Assembly (NCBI GenBank): GCA_035268985.1
Contig: DATFJV010000091.1
Coordinates: 1-47,072, forward strand
From: JAAYHV01 sp035268985
GTDB taxonomy: Bacteria > Bacillota > Clostridia > Peptostreptococcales > Anaerovoracaceae
DNA: 47,072 bases
Direction of reading: 5' to 3'
Below the pieces are notes generated by a model. That model was not told where the DNA came from, searched no databases, and worked only from the letters and a program-made list of their open reading frames with translations. Both the position numbers and the translations under genes were made by a program. The stretch's first letter is position 1, and each line of letters opens with the position of its first letter. Below are positions 7,635-15,455 of this stretch, piece by piece.

Positions 7635-8439
7635 AAAATCATTGGCATCACCATTTATAGTGTGGATTATAGCGGGAACTATAATACCGATTTTATCAAT
7701 TGCATATTATGGTTTGACTGATAGAAATGGTGCTTTTACTTATGAAAATATCTATGCAATATTTGATAAAATGCATTTACAAGCTCTTTGGCTTAGTATA
7801 GTTTTAGCTTTTATTAGTACAGTTATATGTTTTTTGATATCTTATCCTTTGGCTTTAATGTTAAGAAGTAGTAAGCTTGGGAAAAAAGGCTTGATGCTAT
7901 TCATATTCATATTACCAATGTGGATGAACTTTTTACTAAGAACCATGGCATGGCAAGTGCTTTTGGAAAAAAATGGAGTTATTAATAGCATTTTAAGCAC
8001 CATTGGCTTACCGCCGCAGGAGATAATCAATACTCCTGCTGCAATAGTGTTGGGGATGGTTTATGATTTTTTGCCTTTTATGATTTTACCAATATATAAT
8101 GTGCTCTCTAAAATAGATGGCCAAATAATAGAAGCTGCTTATGATTTAGGTGCTAACTTTAAAGATGTATTATTAAAAGTCTATTTGCCTTTGAGTATTC
8201 CAGGAATTGCCAGTGGCATTACTATGGTTTTTGTACCATCGCTTACAACCTTTGTAATATCCAATATTTTAGGTGGTGGAAAGATTTATTTAATAGGCAA
8301 TATTATTGAACAGGAATTTACTGTAAGTTCAAACTGGAATCTAGGTGCAGGACTTTCAATGGTAATGATGGTATTTATTTTAATTAGTATGGTCTTTATG
8401 GAGAAATTTGATAAAACTGGCGAGGATAGTTTCATATGA
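7624..8439 (+). CDS. potB: Spermidine/putrescine ABC transporter permease PotB
   Basis: About 271 residues with six predicted membrane segments and the permease EAA loop (EAAYDLGANFKDVLLKVYLPLSIPGI) that contacts PotA. I prefer TTG 7624 because GAGGAGG at 7608-7614 sits at the right distance; an ATG at 7606 is in frame but has no ribosome binding site. The gene overlaps the end of potA by 11 bases and ends in an ATGA overlap with potC, so translation is coupled throughout. Confidence 0.92.
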   Translation: MIYKKSLASPFIVWIIAGTIIPILSIAYYGLTDRNGAFTYENIYAIFDKMHLQALWLSIVLAFISTVICFLISYPLALMLRSSKLGKKGLMLFIFILPMWMNFLLRTMAWQVLLEKNGVINSILSTIGLPPQEIINTPAAIVLGMVYDFLPFMILPIYNVLSKIDGQIIEAAYDLGANFKDVLLKVYLPLSIPGIASGITMVFVPSLTTFVISNILGGGKIYLIGNIIEQEFTVSSNWNLGAGLSMVMMVFILISMVFMEKFDKTGEDSFI

Positions 8440-9218
8440 AAAGGGTAGCAAAAATAACATATATAGTATTAGTAATATTATTCTTATACTTGCCTATAAT
8501 TGCCCTTGTGGTTCTGTCTTTTAATGAGAGCAAATCAATGTCTGTTTTTACGGGTTTCAGTTTAAAATGGTATGAGGAAATGTTTTCCAATAGGATGATA
8601 ATTAAAGCCATAGGAAACACCTTTACAATAGCTATTACTGCCAGTATTACAGCAACAATAATTGGGACATTGGCTGCTGTAGGGTTAGGTGGGATGAAAG
8701 CAAAACAGCAAAATCTTTTGCTAGGATTTAATAATGTCCCCCTACTAAATGCGGATATAGTTACAGGAATTTCTTTACTTTTAACATTTTTGTTCTTTGG
8801 AATTTCTCTTAATTGGGGAACTGTTTACCTTGCCCATGTAACATTTTGTATACCTTACGTAATACTGTCTGTAAGACCTAGAATAAATAAATCTTCGACT
8901 TTGCTATATGAAGCTGCTCTTGATTTAGGTGCATCTAAGAAATATGCCTTTTATAAAATTGTATTACCAGAACTTAGGCCTGGAATAGTCTCTGGATTTT
9001 TATTAGCATTTACCATGTCGGTTGACGATTTTGTAATAACTCATTTTACAAGGGGGGCAGGAATAAATACCATATCAACCCTTATATATAGTCAAGTAAA
9101 AGTTGGCATAAGACCATCATTGTTTGCATTATCAACTATAATATTTATCATGGTTTTATTAGTCCTTATAGGTGTAAATATTCTAACAGATAATAAAAGG
9201 AAGAAATTAATATATTAA
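8436..9218 (+). CDS. potC: Spermidine/putrescine ABC transporter permease PotC
   Basis: 260 residues with six predicted membrane segments and the EAA loop EAALDLGASKKYAFYKIVLPELRPGIVSGF. The motif FTMSVDDFVITHFTRG is typical of PotC. Its ATG overlaps the potB stop codon (ATGA). It forms the heterodimeric membrane channel with PotB. Confidence 0.93.
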   Translation: MKRVAKITYIVLVILFLYLPIIALVVLSFNESKSMSVFTGFSLKWYEEMFSNRMIIKAIGNTFTIAITASITATIIGTLAAVGLGGMKAKQQNLLLGFNNVPLLNADIVTGISLLLTFLFFGISLNWGTVYLAHVTFCIPYVILSVRPRINKSSTLLYEAALDLGASKKYAFYKIVLPELRPGIVSGFLLAFTMSVDDFVITHFTRGAGINTISTLIYSQVKVGIRPSLFALSTIIFIMVLLVLIGVNILTDNKRKKLIY

Positions 9219-9230
9219 GAGAGGTGTACT

Positions 9231-10277
9231 ATGAAGAAAAAAGTATTATTACTTATTTCGGTTCTATTAGTGATTTTGTTGTTTGCGGGCTGTGGAGGCA
9301 CAGGAGAAAAGGTTTATGTATATTGTTACGGTGACTATTTTGATCCTGATTTAATAGGACAATTTGAAGAAGAAACGGGTATAGAGGTTATTGTTGATAC
9401 TTATGATACATGCGAAGAGATGTATCCGGTAATAAAGAACAATTCTGCTAGCTATGATGTTATATGTCCATCAGATTATATGATTGAACGAATGATAGGG
9501 GAAGACTTATTAGCTGAAATTAACTTCGATAATGTTTCTAATATTAAAAATATAGGAGACAAATATTTGGAAATGTCTAGAGACTTTGATCCAGAAAACA
9601 AATACTCAGTTCCTCATACTTACGGAACGGCAGGTATATTGTATAATCCTGAAATGGTGGGAGATAAGGTTATCGATTCCTGGACTGATTTATGGGATGA
9701 AGGCTTAGAAGGTGAAATATTGATGCAAGACAGCATTAGAGACACCTTTATGGTAGCCGAAAAGATATTAGGCTATTCATTAAATACAGTAAATGAAGAT
9801 GAGCTTAAAGAAGCAACAGAGCTACTCATAGAGCAAAAACCCCTAGTATATAAATATGTTAATGACTCAGCTAGGGACTTATTATCAAGTGAAGCTGCTG
9901 CAATCGGAGTTATTTGGAATGGAGAATATCTCTATTGCAAAGAACTAAATGATAAGCTTGAATTTGTCGTTCCTAAAGAGGGGACCCAATTTTTCATTGA
10001 TGCTTGGGTAATAGCTAAAACTGCCGAAAACAAGGAAAATGCAGAGGAGTGGATTAACTTCATGTGCAGAGAAGATGTTGGCAAACAAAACTTTGACTAT
10101 TTAACATATAGTACTCCTAACATTGCTGCCCAAGCACTTATAAATGAAGACATTCTAAATGATGAAAGTGTTTTTCCAACAGATGAAACTTTGGATAATT
10201 GCGAAGTATTAAAGGATTTAGGACCAGATGGGAACGAATTATATAGTGAATATTGGAAGAAATTTAAAGCTGAATAA
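9231..10277 (+). CDS. potD: Spermidine/putrescine-binding lipoprotein
   Basis: 348 residues. The N-terminus is a lipoprotein signal (KKK, a hydrophobic stretch, then the lipobox LFAGC with Cys at about residue 21), so the mature protein is anchored outside the membrane. The body is a type 2 periplasmic-binding fold with PotD hallmarks: VYVYCYGDYFDPDLIGQFEEETGIEVIVDTYD is followed by CPSDYMIERMI and IPEEG-like VVPKEGTQFFIDAWVI. It captures polyamine for PotABC. GAGAGGTG lies upstream of the ATG. No clear terminator follows. Confidence 0.92.
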   Translation: MKKKVLLLISVLLVILLFAGCGGTGEKVYVYCYGDYFDPDLIGQFEEETGIEVIVDTYDTCEEMYPVIKNNSASYDVICPSDYMIERMIGEDLLAEINFDNVSNIKNIGDKYLEMSRDFDPENKYSVPHTYGTAGILYNPEMVGDKVIDSWTDLWDEGLEGEILMQDSIRDTFMVAEKILGYSLNTVNEDELKEATELLIEQKPLVYKYVNDSARDLLSSEAAAIGVIWNGEYLYCKELNDKLEFVVPKEGTQFFIDAWVIAKTAENKENAEEWINFMCREDVGKQNFDYLTYSTPNIAAQALINEDILNDESVFPTDETLDNCEVLKDLGPDGNELYSEYWKKFKAE

Positions 10278-10289
10278 TTATCAGAATAA

Positions 10290-10478
10290 GTACAAATAGG
10301 TGCTTCAAAATTAGGCAAGGAAATTATTATAGCGAAAAACCCAAAGCTAAAGAAACCTTTAAATACTGGGGATATGGAAATAAAGAGCATGGATGATAAT
10401 GAAATAGATTATAGTAAAGATATTTTCGTTACCTTTGAAATGGGCATATTAATGTTTATTAGGAAAAAATTCAAGTAA
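10290..10478 (+). pseudogene. Possible decayed gene fragment between potD and hrcA
   Basis: The 308 bases between potD and the hrcA promoter hold a 62-codon open stretch with protein-like composition ending in a TAA (part reads DIFVTFEMGILMFIRKKFK). It has no start codon with a ribosome binding site and an in-frame stop just upstream at 10287. I do not recognise the family. It may be the C-terminal relic of a lost gene, or chance. Confidence 0.25.
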
Positions 10479-10585
10479 AAATTGTTAAAGATGCCAAGAA
10501 TTAGTCCGTGCGATTAAAAAAGTATTAAAGTAATAATAAGCACTAATTATCACAAAAAAAACACATAATTTATTTTAGATTATCG

Positions 10586-10614
10586 TTGACATGAGTGGTT
10601 ATTAGTGTTAAATT
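10586..10614 (+). promoter_or_regulatory. Sigma-A promoter of the hrcA operon
   Basis: TTGACA (10586-10591), a 17-bp spacer and TAAATT (10609-10614). Transcription would begin near 10621, immediately before the CIRCE element, the usual arrangement for HrcA control. Confidence 0.75.
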
Positions 10615-10625
10615 ATTATTGTCAA

Positions 10626-10652
10626 TTAGCACTCAAAACAAGCGAGTGCTAA
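10626..10652. promoter_or_regulatory. CIRCE operator (HrcA binding site)
   Basis: TTAGCACTC and GAGTGCTAA separated by exactly 9 bases match the CIRCE consensus without mismatch. It lies in the 5' leader of the hrcA-grpE-dnaK-dnaJ operon, where HrcA binds to repress the genes until heat shock. The stem can also form in the mRNA. Confidence 0.97.
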
Positions 10653-10671
10653 CAGAAAAAAGGGGGATGGT

Positions 10672-11727
10672 ATGGAGCTTAGTGAACGAAAATTAAAAAT
10701 ACTACAAGTTATAATTTCAGACTATGTTACATGCGCGGAACCTGTTGGGTCTAGGTCTATAGCAAAAAAATATGATTTGGGGATTAGTCCAGCAACCATT
10801 AGAAATGAGATGTCAGACTTGGAGGAAATGGGGTATTTAACTCATCCGCATACTTCTGCAGGAAGAGTTCCTTCAGATAAGGCGTATAGACTTTATGTAA
10901 ATACACTAATGATGAAAACTAAGCTTACAAAGCTTGAAAAAAACATAATTGCAGAGAAGCTTAAGACCGATGTATCTGAATTTGAAAAGAGGATTCAAGA
11001 AGCAGCAAGTGTATTATCAGAAATAACTAATTTAACATCATTTGCGTTGACTCCTAAGCATGAAGAGGAAGTTCTAAAATTCATCAAATTACTTCCTGTT
11101 GATGAGAAATCTGTAATAATGATGATAGTGTCTACTCAAGGGAAGGTTACAAATACAGCTCTTAAGTTAGATGAGACATATAACAGCGATAGCTTAGAAC
11201 TTTTAAGTAAAAATATGACATACAACTATCAAGGTAGAACAATAACAGAGGTAGTTAAAGATTCAATAATAAAGGATGTTCATTCTGATATTGGTGTAAT
11301 GAGTTCGTTGGCTGATAATGTAATGCCAAACTTTATGAAAACATTGGAAGATATGCTTAATGTCAATTTATATATGGAAGGGTTAACGAACATATTTAAT
11401 ATACCTGAATATAACGACCTTGAAAAGGCAAAGCGCTTTTTAGAAATGCTCGATAAAAAAGAAGAGCTTACTAAAAAGATGTTGGAGAGAGAAGACGGAA
11501 TGATTGTTACTATAGGTGACGAAAATTGCGACGAAAATATGAAGGACTGTACAGTTATTACAGCCACTTACCATATAGATGGTAAGCCGGTGGGTAAGAT
11601 TGGAGTTATTGGGCCAACTAGAATGAAATATGCAGAAGTAACTTCCATTATGGAGTATTTGTCCGAAAATTTAAGCAGTGCTTTCCAATTGGAGTATAAA
11701 GAGGGAGAAGATAAAAAAGATGAGTAA
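10672..11727 (+). CDS. hrcA: Heat-inducible transcription repressor HrcA
   Basis: 351 residues. The N-terminal winged helix (residues about 1-75) holds ERKLKILQVIISDYV and SPATIRNEMSDLEEMGYLTHPHTSAGRVPSDKAYRLYV, which is nearly invariant in HrcA. The rest is the GAF-like dimerisation domain, ending with GKIGVIGPTRMKYAEVTSIMEYL. It binds the CIRCE element just upstream. Start ATG 10672 follows AGGGGG. The 3' end overlaps grpE by eight bases. Confidence 0.97.
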   Translation: MELSERKLKILQVIISDYVTCAEPVGSRSIAKKYDLGISPATIRNEMSDLEEMGYLTHPHTSAGRVPSDKAYRLYVNTLMMKTKLTKLEKNIIAEKLKTDVSEFEKRIQEAASVLSEITNLTSFALTPKHEEEVLKFIKLLPVDEKSVIMMIVSTQGKVTNTALKLDETYNSDSLELLSKNMTYNYQGRTITEVVKDSIIKDVHSDIGVMSSLADNVMPNFMKTLEDMLNVNLYMEGLTNIFNIPEYNDLEKAKRFLEMLDKKEELTKKMLEREDGMIVTIGDENCDENMKDCTVITATYHIDGKPVGKIGVIGPTRMKYAEVTSIMEYLSENLSSAFQLEYKEGEDKKDE

Positions 11728-12262
11728 AAAAGACGCTGAAAAGAAAGTAACGGAAGAAGAAATTTTGCAAGATGAAGAAGAACAGGAAGAAATCATAGAA
11801 GAAAGAGAAGAAGAATCAAAGGAAGAAAATGAAGTTAAAAAAGATAAAGAAGATAAGGAAGAAGACCAGAAATATGTAAGACTAATGGCAGAATTCCAAA
11901 ACTATAAAAAGCGCGTTGAAAAAGAAAAGAAAGATACATATGCATTCGCTAACGAAAAAATCGTTACAGAATTGCTTGATGTGATAGATAACTTTGAAAG
12001 GGCTTTAGAAACTGAGTGTGAGAACGAACAGTTTTATGAAGGAATGAAAATAATCTTCGACCAATTCCAAGGGGTTTTAACAAAATCAGGATTGGAAGAA
12101 ATTGAGGCGTTGGGAAAAGAATTTGATCCTAATTATCACAACGCAATTATGATGCAAGACAGTGAAGAACATGAAAGTGGTAAAATAATAACTGTTATGC
12201 AAAAAGGGTATAAACTAAAGAGTAAGGTTATTAGACCGAGTATGGTTGTAGTAGCCAATTAA
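11720..12262 (+). CDS. grpE: Nucleotide exchange factor GrpE
   Basis: 180 residues from ATG 11720, inside the last codons of hrcA. The first 60 residues are an extremely charged Glu/Lys-rich coiled region, followed by the long helix with RLMAEFQNYKKRVEKEKKD and the C-terminal beta-wing with EFDPNYHNAIM and KGYKLKSKVIRPSMVVV, the GrpE signature. It releases ADP from DnaK. A longer frame beginning at 11678 lies within hrcA and lacks a ribosome binding site. Confidence 0.96.
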   Translation: MSKKDAEKKVTEEEILQDEEEQEEIIEEREEESKEENEVKKDKEDKEEDQKYVRLMAEFQNYKKRVEKEKKDTYAFANEKIVTELLDVIDNFERALETECENEQFYEGMKIIFDQFQGVLTKSGLEEIEALGKEFDPNYHNAIMMQDSEEHESGKIITVMQKGYKLKSKVIRPSMVVVAN

Positions 12263-12290
12263 CAAGAAGAGTTGAAAGGAAGGAAGAAAA

Positions 12291-14150
12291 ATGAGTAAAG
12301 TTATAGGAATTGATTTAGGAACAACAAATAGTTGTGTATCAGTATTAGAGGGCGGAGATCCTACAGTAATTGCCAACGCAGAAGGTAATAGAACCACGCC
12401 TTCAATTGTAGGTTTTACAAAGGCAGGAGAAAGATTAGTAGGAGAAACAGCAAAAAGACAGGCAATAACTAACCCTGATAGAACTATTTCATCAATAAAA
12501 AGACATATGGGTGAAAGTCATACAGTGGAAATTGACGGTAAAAAATATTCACCACAAGATATTTCTGCCATGATTTTAGGAAAACTTAAGGTAGATGCAG
12601 AAAGTTACTTGGGAGAAAAAGTAACAGAAGCTGTAATTACTGTTCCTGCATATTTCTCAGATGCACAGAAACAAGCGACAAAGGATGCTGGACAAATTGC
12701 AGGATTAGATGTAAAAAGAATTATTAATGAGCCAACAGCTGCATCATTGGCATATGGTTTAGATAAAGATACAGGTTCACATAAAGTTTTAGTATATGAC
12801 TTAGGTGGTGGTACTTTTGATGTATCAGTTCTTGAACTTGGTGATGGAGTATTTGAGGTATTAGCTACTAATGGTGATACTCATCTTGGTGGAGATGATT
12901 TTGATAATGCTGTAATGAATTATTTGGCTGACTCTTTTGCTAAAGAAAATGGAATCGATTTAAGAAAAGACAAGATGGCATTACAAAGACTAAAAGAAGC
13001 AGCTGAAAAAGCGAAAAAAGAACTTTCAAGTGCACAATCAACAAAAGTAAGTTTACCATTCATAACAGTGGGACAAGATGGTCCCTTACACATGGATATG
13101 GATGTAACTAGAGCTAGATTCGATCAGCTTACTTCTGACTTAGTAAATAGAACAATTGAACCCATGAAAAAAGCCATGGCAGATGCAGGAATCACAAACA
13201 GTGATATTGATAAGGTAATATTAGTTGGTGGTTCAACTAGAATTCCTGCTGTCCAAGATGCAGTTAAAAAAATTACAGCTAAAGACCCGTTCAAAGGAAT
13301 TAATCCAGATGAATGTGTATCATTAGGTGCGGCTATTCAAGCAGGAGTATTAACAGGTGAAGTTAACGATGTATTACTTTTAGATGTAACACCATTATCA
13401 CTTTCAATTGAAACTCTAGGTGGAGTAGCTACAAAGCTTATTGAAAGAAACACAACAATACCTACAAAGAAGAGCCAGATTTTCTCAACTGCAGCAGATA
13501 ATCAAACTGCCGTAGACATTCACGTAATGCAAGGAGAAAGAGAAATGGCGGCAGGTAACATTACCTTGGGAAGGTTCCAACTAACAGGTATCGCTCCAGC
13601 TCAGCGTGGAGTTCCTCAAATAGAAGTAACTTTTGATATCGATGCGAATGGTATTGTTAATGTAAGTGCGAAGGATAAGGGAACTGGAAAAGAACAGAAA
13701 ATCACTATTACTTCTTCTTCCAAGCTCAGCGAAGAGGAAATTAACGCTAAGGTTAAAGAAGCAGAGCAATATGCTGAAGAAGATAAAAAGAAAAAAGAAG
13801 AAATTGAAACTAAGAATCAAGCAGAAACACTTATTTATGAGACTGAGAAACAGCTTGGTGAATTGGGAGATAAAGTAACGGAAGATGAGAAAGCATCCAT
13901 TGAAGCGGCTAAAGAAGAATTAAGAACAGCATTGGAAAGTGGTAATGTAGAAGAAATGAAATCTAAGATTGAAGCACTTACAAATGCATTCTATCCGGTT
14001 TCATCTAGAATCTATCAAGAAGCTCAAGCAAATGGTCAGCCTAATCCAGAGGCATCTGGTTTTGATTCTAATATGGGAAGCGATGAAAATGCTGGCCCAC
14101 AAGGTGATGCAGTAGACGCTGATTACGAAGTTGTCGATGACGACAAATAA
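12291..14150 (+). CDS. dnaK: Chaperone protein DnaK (Hsp70)
   Basis: 619 residues, full length. The ATPase domain starts with IGIDLGTTNSCVSVLEGG and holds VYDLGGGTFDVSVLELGDGVFEV and the adenosine motif VILVGGSTRIPAVQ. The substrate domain starts after the linker VLLLDVTPLSLSIET, and the helical lid ends in DADYEVVDDDK. It is the central chaperone partner of DnaJ and GrpE. A strong ribosome binding site (AAGGAAGG) precedes the ATG. Confidence 0.98.
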   Translation: MSKVIGIDLGTTNSCVSVLEGGDPTVIANAEGNRTTPSIVGFTKAGERLVGETAKRQAITNPDRTISSIKRHMGESHTVEIDGKKYSPQDISAMILGKLKVDAESYLGEKVTEAVITVPAYFSDAQKQATKDAGQIAGLDVKRIINEPTAASLAYGLDKDTGSHKVLVYDLGGGTFDVSVLELGDGVFEVLATNGDTHLGGDDFDNAVMNYLADSFAKENGIDLRKDKMALQRLKEAAEKAKKELSSAQSTKVSLPFITVGQDGPLHMDMDVTRARFDQLTSDLVNRTIEPMKKAMADAGITNSDIDKVILVGGSTRIPAVQDAVKKITAKDPFKGINPDECVSLGAAIQAGVLTGEVNDVLLLDVTPLSLSIETLGGVATKLIERNTTIPTKKSQIFSTAADNQTAVDIHVMQGEREMAAGNITLGRFQLTGIAPAQRGVPQIEVTFDIDANGIVNVSAKDKGTGKEQKITITSSSKLSEEEINAKVKEAEQYAEEDKKKKEEIETKNQAETLIYETEKQLGELGDKVTEDEKASIEAAKEELRTALESGNVEEMKSKIEALTNAFYPVSSRIYQEAQANGQPNPEASGFDSNMGSDENAGPQGDAVDADYEVVDDDK

Positions 14151-14192
14151 TGAGCGTGTCTAAAGTTTAGGCTTTAGTAGATATATAAATGG

Positions 14193-14216
14193 AATGGCAA
14201 GTTTAAACTTGCCATT
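14193..14216. repeat. 24-bp perfect palindrome between dnaK and dnaJ
   Basis: The left arm AATGGCAAGTTT is the exact reverse complement of the right arm AAACTTGCCATT. In RNA it forms a 10-bp stem with a TTAA loop. Only three T follow, so it is not a normal intrinsic terminator. It could attenuate or process the operon mRNA and so lower dnaJ output or protect dnaK mRNA; that is inference. Confidence 0.75.
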
Positions 14217-14247
14217 TCGACGTGTAATAAATGCGAAGGGGAGAAAG

Positions 14248-15372
14248 ATGTCTGATAAAAGAGATTATTATGAGGTGCTAGGCTTGCAAAAAGGAGCATC
14301 TGATGATGAAATAAAAAAAGCCTTTAGAAAAAAGGCCATGAAATACCATCCGGATAAGAATCCAAATGATAAAGATGCAGAAGCGCATTTCAAGGAAGTC
14401 AATGAAGCTTATGCTGTATTATCCGATGCTGATAAAAAGAGCAAATATGATAGATTTGGTCATGCAGGCGTCGACCCAAATGCTGGCTTTGGCGGAGAAG
14501 GTGGCTTCGGTGGCTTTGGCGGTTTTGAAGATATATTTGATATGTTTACCGGCGCTTTTGGCGGCGGAGGAACCACAAGGAGAAGAAACGGACCTCAAAA
14601 AGGTAAGGATTTACAAAAAGCTATTACTATAACTTTTGAAGAATCATTTTTTGGATGCAAAAAAGAAATTGAGATAACAAAATATGTGAAATGCAAAAAC
14701 TGTAATGGTAGTGGGGCAGCCCCAGGAACTGGTAAAAGAACTTGCGATAAATGCGGTGGAAGTGGCCAGGTATCAACTATTTCTAATACACCTTTTGGAC
14801 AATTTAGAAACGTTACTACGTGTGACAAATGTGGTGGTTCTGGTGAAATTATAGATGCTCCATGTCCTGAATGTGGAGGAACCGGTAAGGTAAGAAAAAC
14901 TGTTAAGATTAATATAGATATTCCTGCAGGAGTTGACAATGATAGTGTTATTCCTTTAAGGGGACAAGGCGAACCTGGAGTAAACGGTGGACCGAATGGT
15001 GATTTATATATAGTTTTAAATGTAAAACCTCATGAGGTATTCAAAAGAAGGGGCGATGATTTATACATGGACCTTCCTATTACCTTTGATCAAGCGGCTC
15101 TAGGAGCGTCATTAAAAGTTCCTGGTATTACAGAGACTTATTCCTATAAGATTTCTCCGGGAACTCAAACAGGATCAACTTTCAGACTTAAAGGTAAAGG
15201 TGTAAAAAGTGTTAGAAGCAATCGTTATGGAGACCTATACGTGAAAGTTTATGTAGAAGTTCCTACAAAATTGAATGGAAAACAGAAAAAAGCCATTCAA
15301 GATATGACAAACAACTTGGATGAAGACTGTTATAGTAAGAAAAGTAGCTTCTTCAGCAAAATAAAAAAATAA
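14248..15372 (+). CDS. dnaJ: Chaperone protein DnaJ (Hsp40)
   Basis: 374 residues from ATG 14248, preceded by AGGGGAG. The J domain has the HPD motif (MKYHPDKNPN). A Gly/Phe-rich linker with repeated GGFGGFGG follows. The zinc region has four CxxCxGxG repeats (CKNCNGSG, CDKCGGSG, CDKCGGSG, CPECGGTG), and the C-terminal substrate domain is complete. It delivers clients to DnaK and stimulates ATP hydrolysis. A longer frame from 14194 starts within the palindrome and is unlikely. Confidence 0.97.
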   Translation: MSDKRDYYEVLGLQKGASDDEIKKAFRKKAMKYHPDKNPNDKDAEAHFKEVNEAYAVLSDADKKSKYDRFGHAGVDPNAGFGGEGGFGGFGGFEDIFDMFTGAFGGGGTTRRRNGPQKGKDLQKAITITFEESFFGCKKEIEITKYVKCKNCNGSGAAPGTGKRTCDKCGGSGQVSTISNTPFGQFRNVTTCDKCGGSGEIIDAPCPECGGTGKVRKTVKINIDIPAGVDNDSVIPLRGQGEPGVNGGPNGDLYIVLNVKPHEVFKRRGDDLYMDLPITFDQAALGASLKVPGITETYSYKISPGTQTGSTFRLKGKGVKSVRSNRYGDLYVKVYVEVPTKLNGKQKKAIQDMTNNLDEDCYSKKSSFFSKIKK

Positions 15373-15383
15373 CTAACTATCGG

Positions 15384-15410
15384 TGCACACCTTAGGGTGT
15401 GCATTTTTTT
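15384..15410 (+). terminator. Intrinsic terminator of the heat-shock operon
   Basis: TGCACACC and GGTGTGCA form an 8-bp stem with a TTAG loop, followed by seven T. The last two T also begin the -35 box of the next gene. Confidence 0.9.
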
Positions 15411-15437
15411 GACATTTATGGGGCAATTTGGTAGAAT
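15409..15437 (+). promoter_or_regulatory. Sigma-A promoter of the diaminohexanoate-dehydrogenase-like regulator gene
   Basis: TTGACA (15409-15414), a 17-bp spacer and TAGAAT (15432-15437), close to consensus. It begins within the T run of the dnaJ terminator. The transcript would start near 15444, leaving a leader of only about a dozen bases that is mostly ribosome binding site. Confidence 0.75.
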
Positions 15438-15455
15438 CGACCCTTGGAGGAAAGT

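Noticed and set aside
13666..13878. 70-codon plus-strand frame inside dnaK
   Set aside because: It lies wholly in another frame of a highly conserved gene, is Lys/Leu-biased as expected from the lid codons, and has no ribosome binding site.
14366..14939. Plus- and minus-strand frames inside dnaJ
   Set aside because: Both are shadows of the conserved zinc and Gly-rich codons; the Pro/His-rich minus frame arises from the Gly/Cys repeats.
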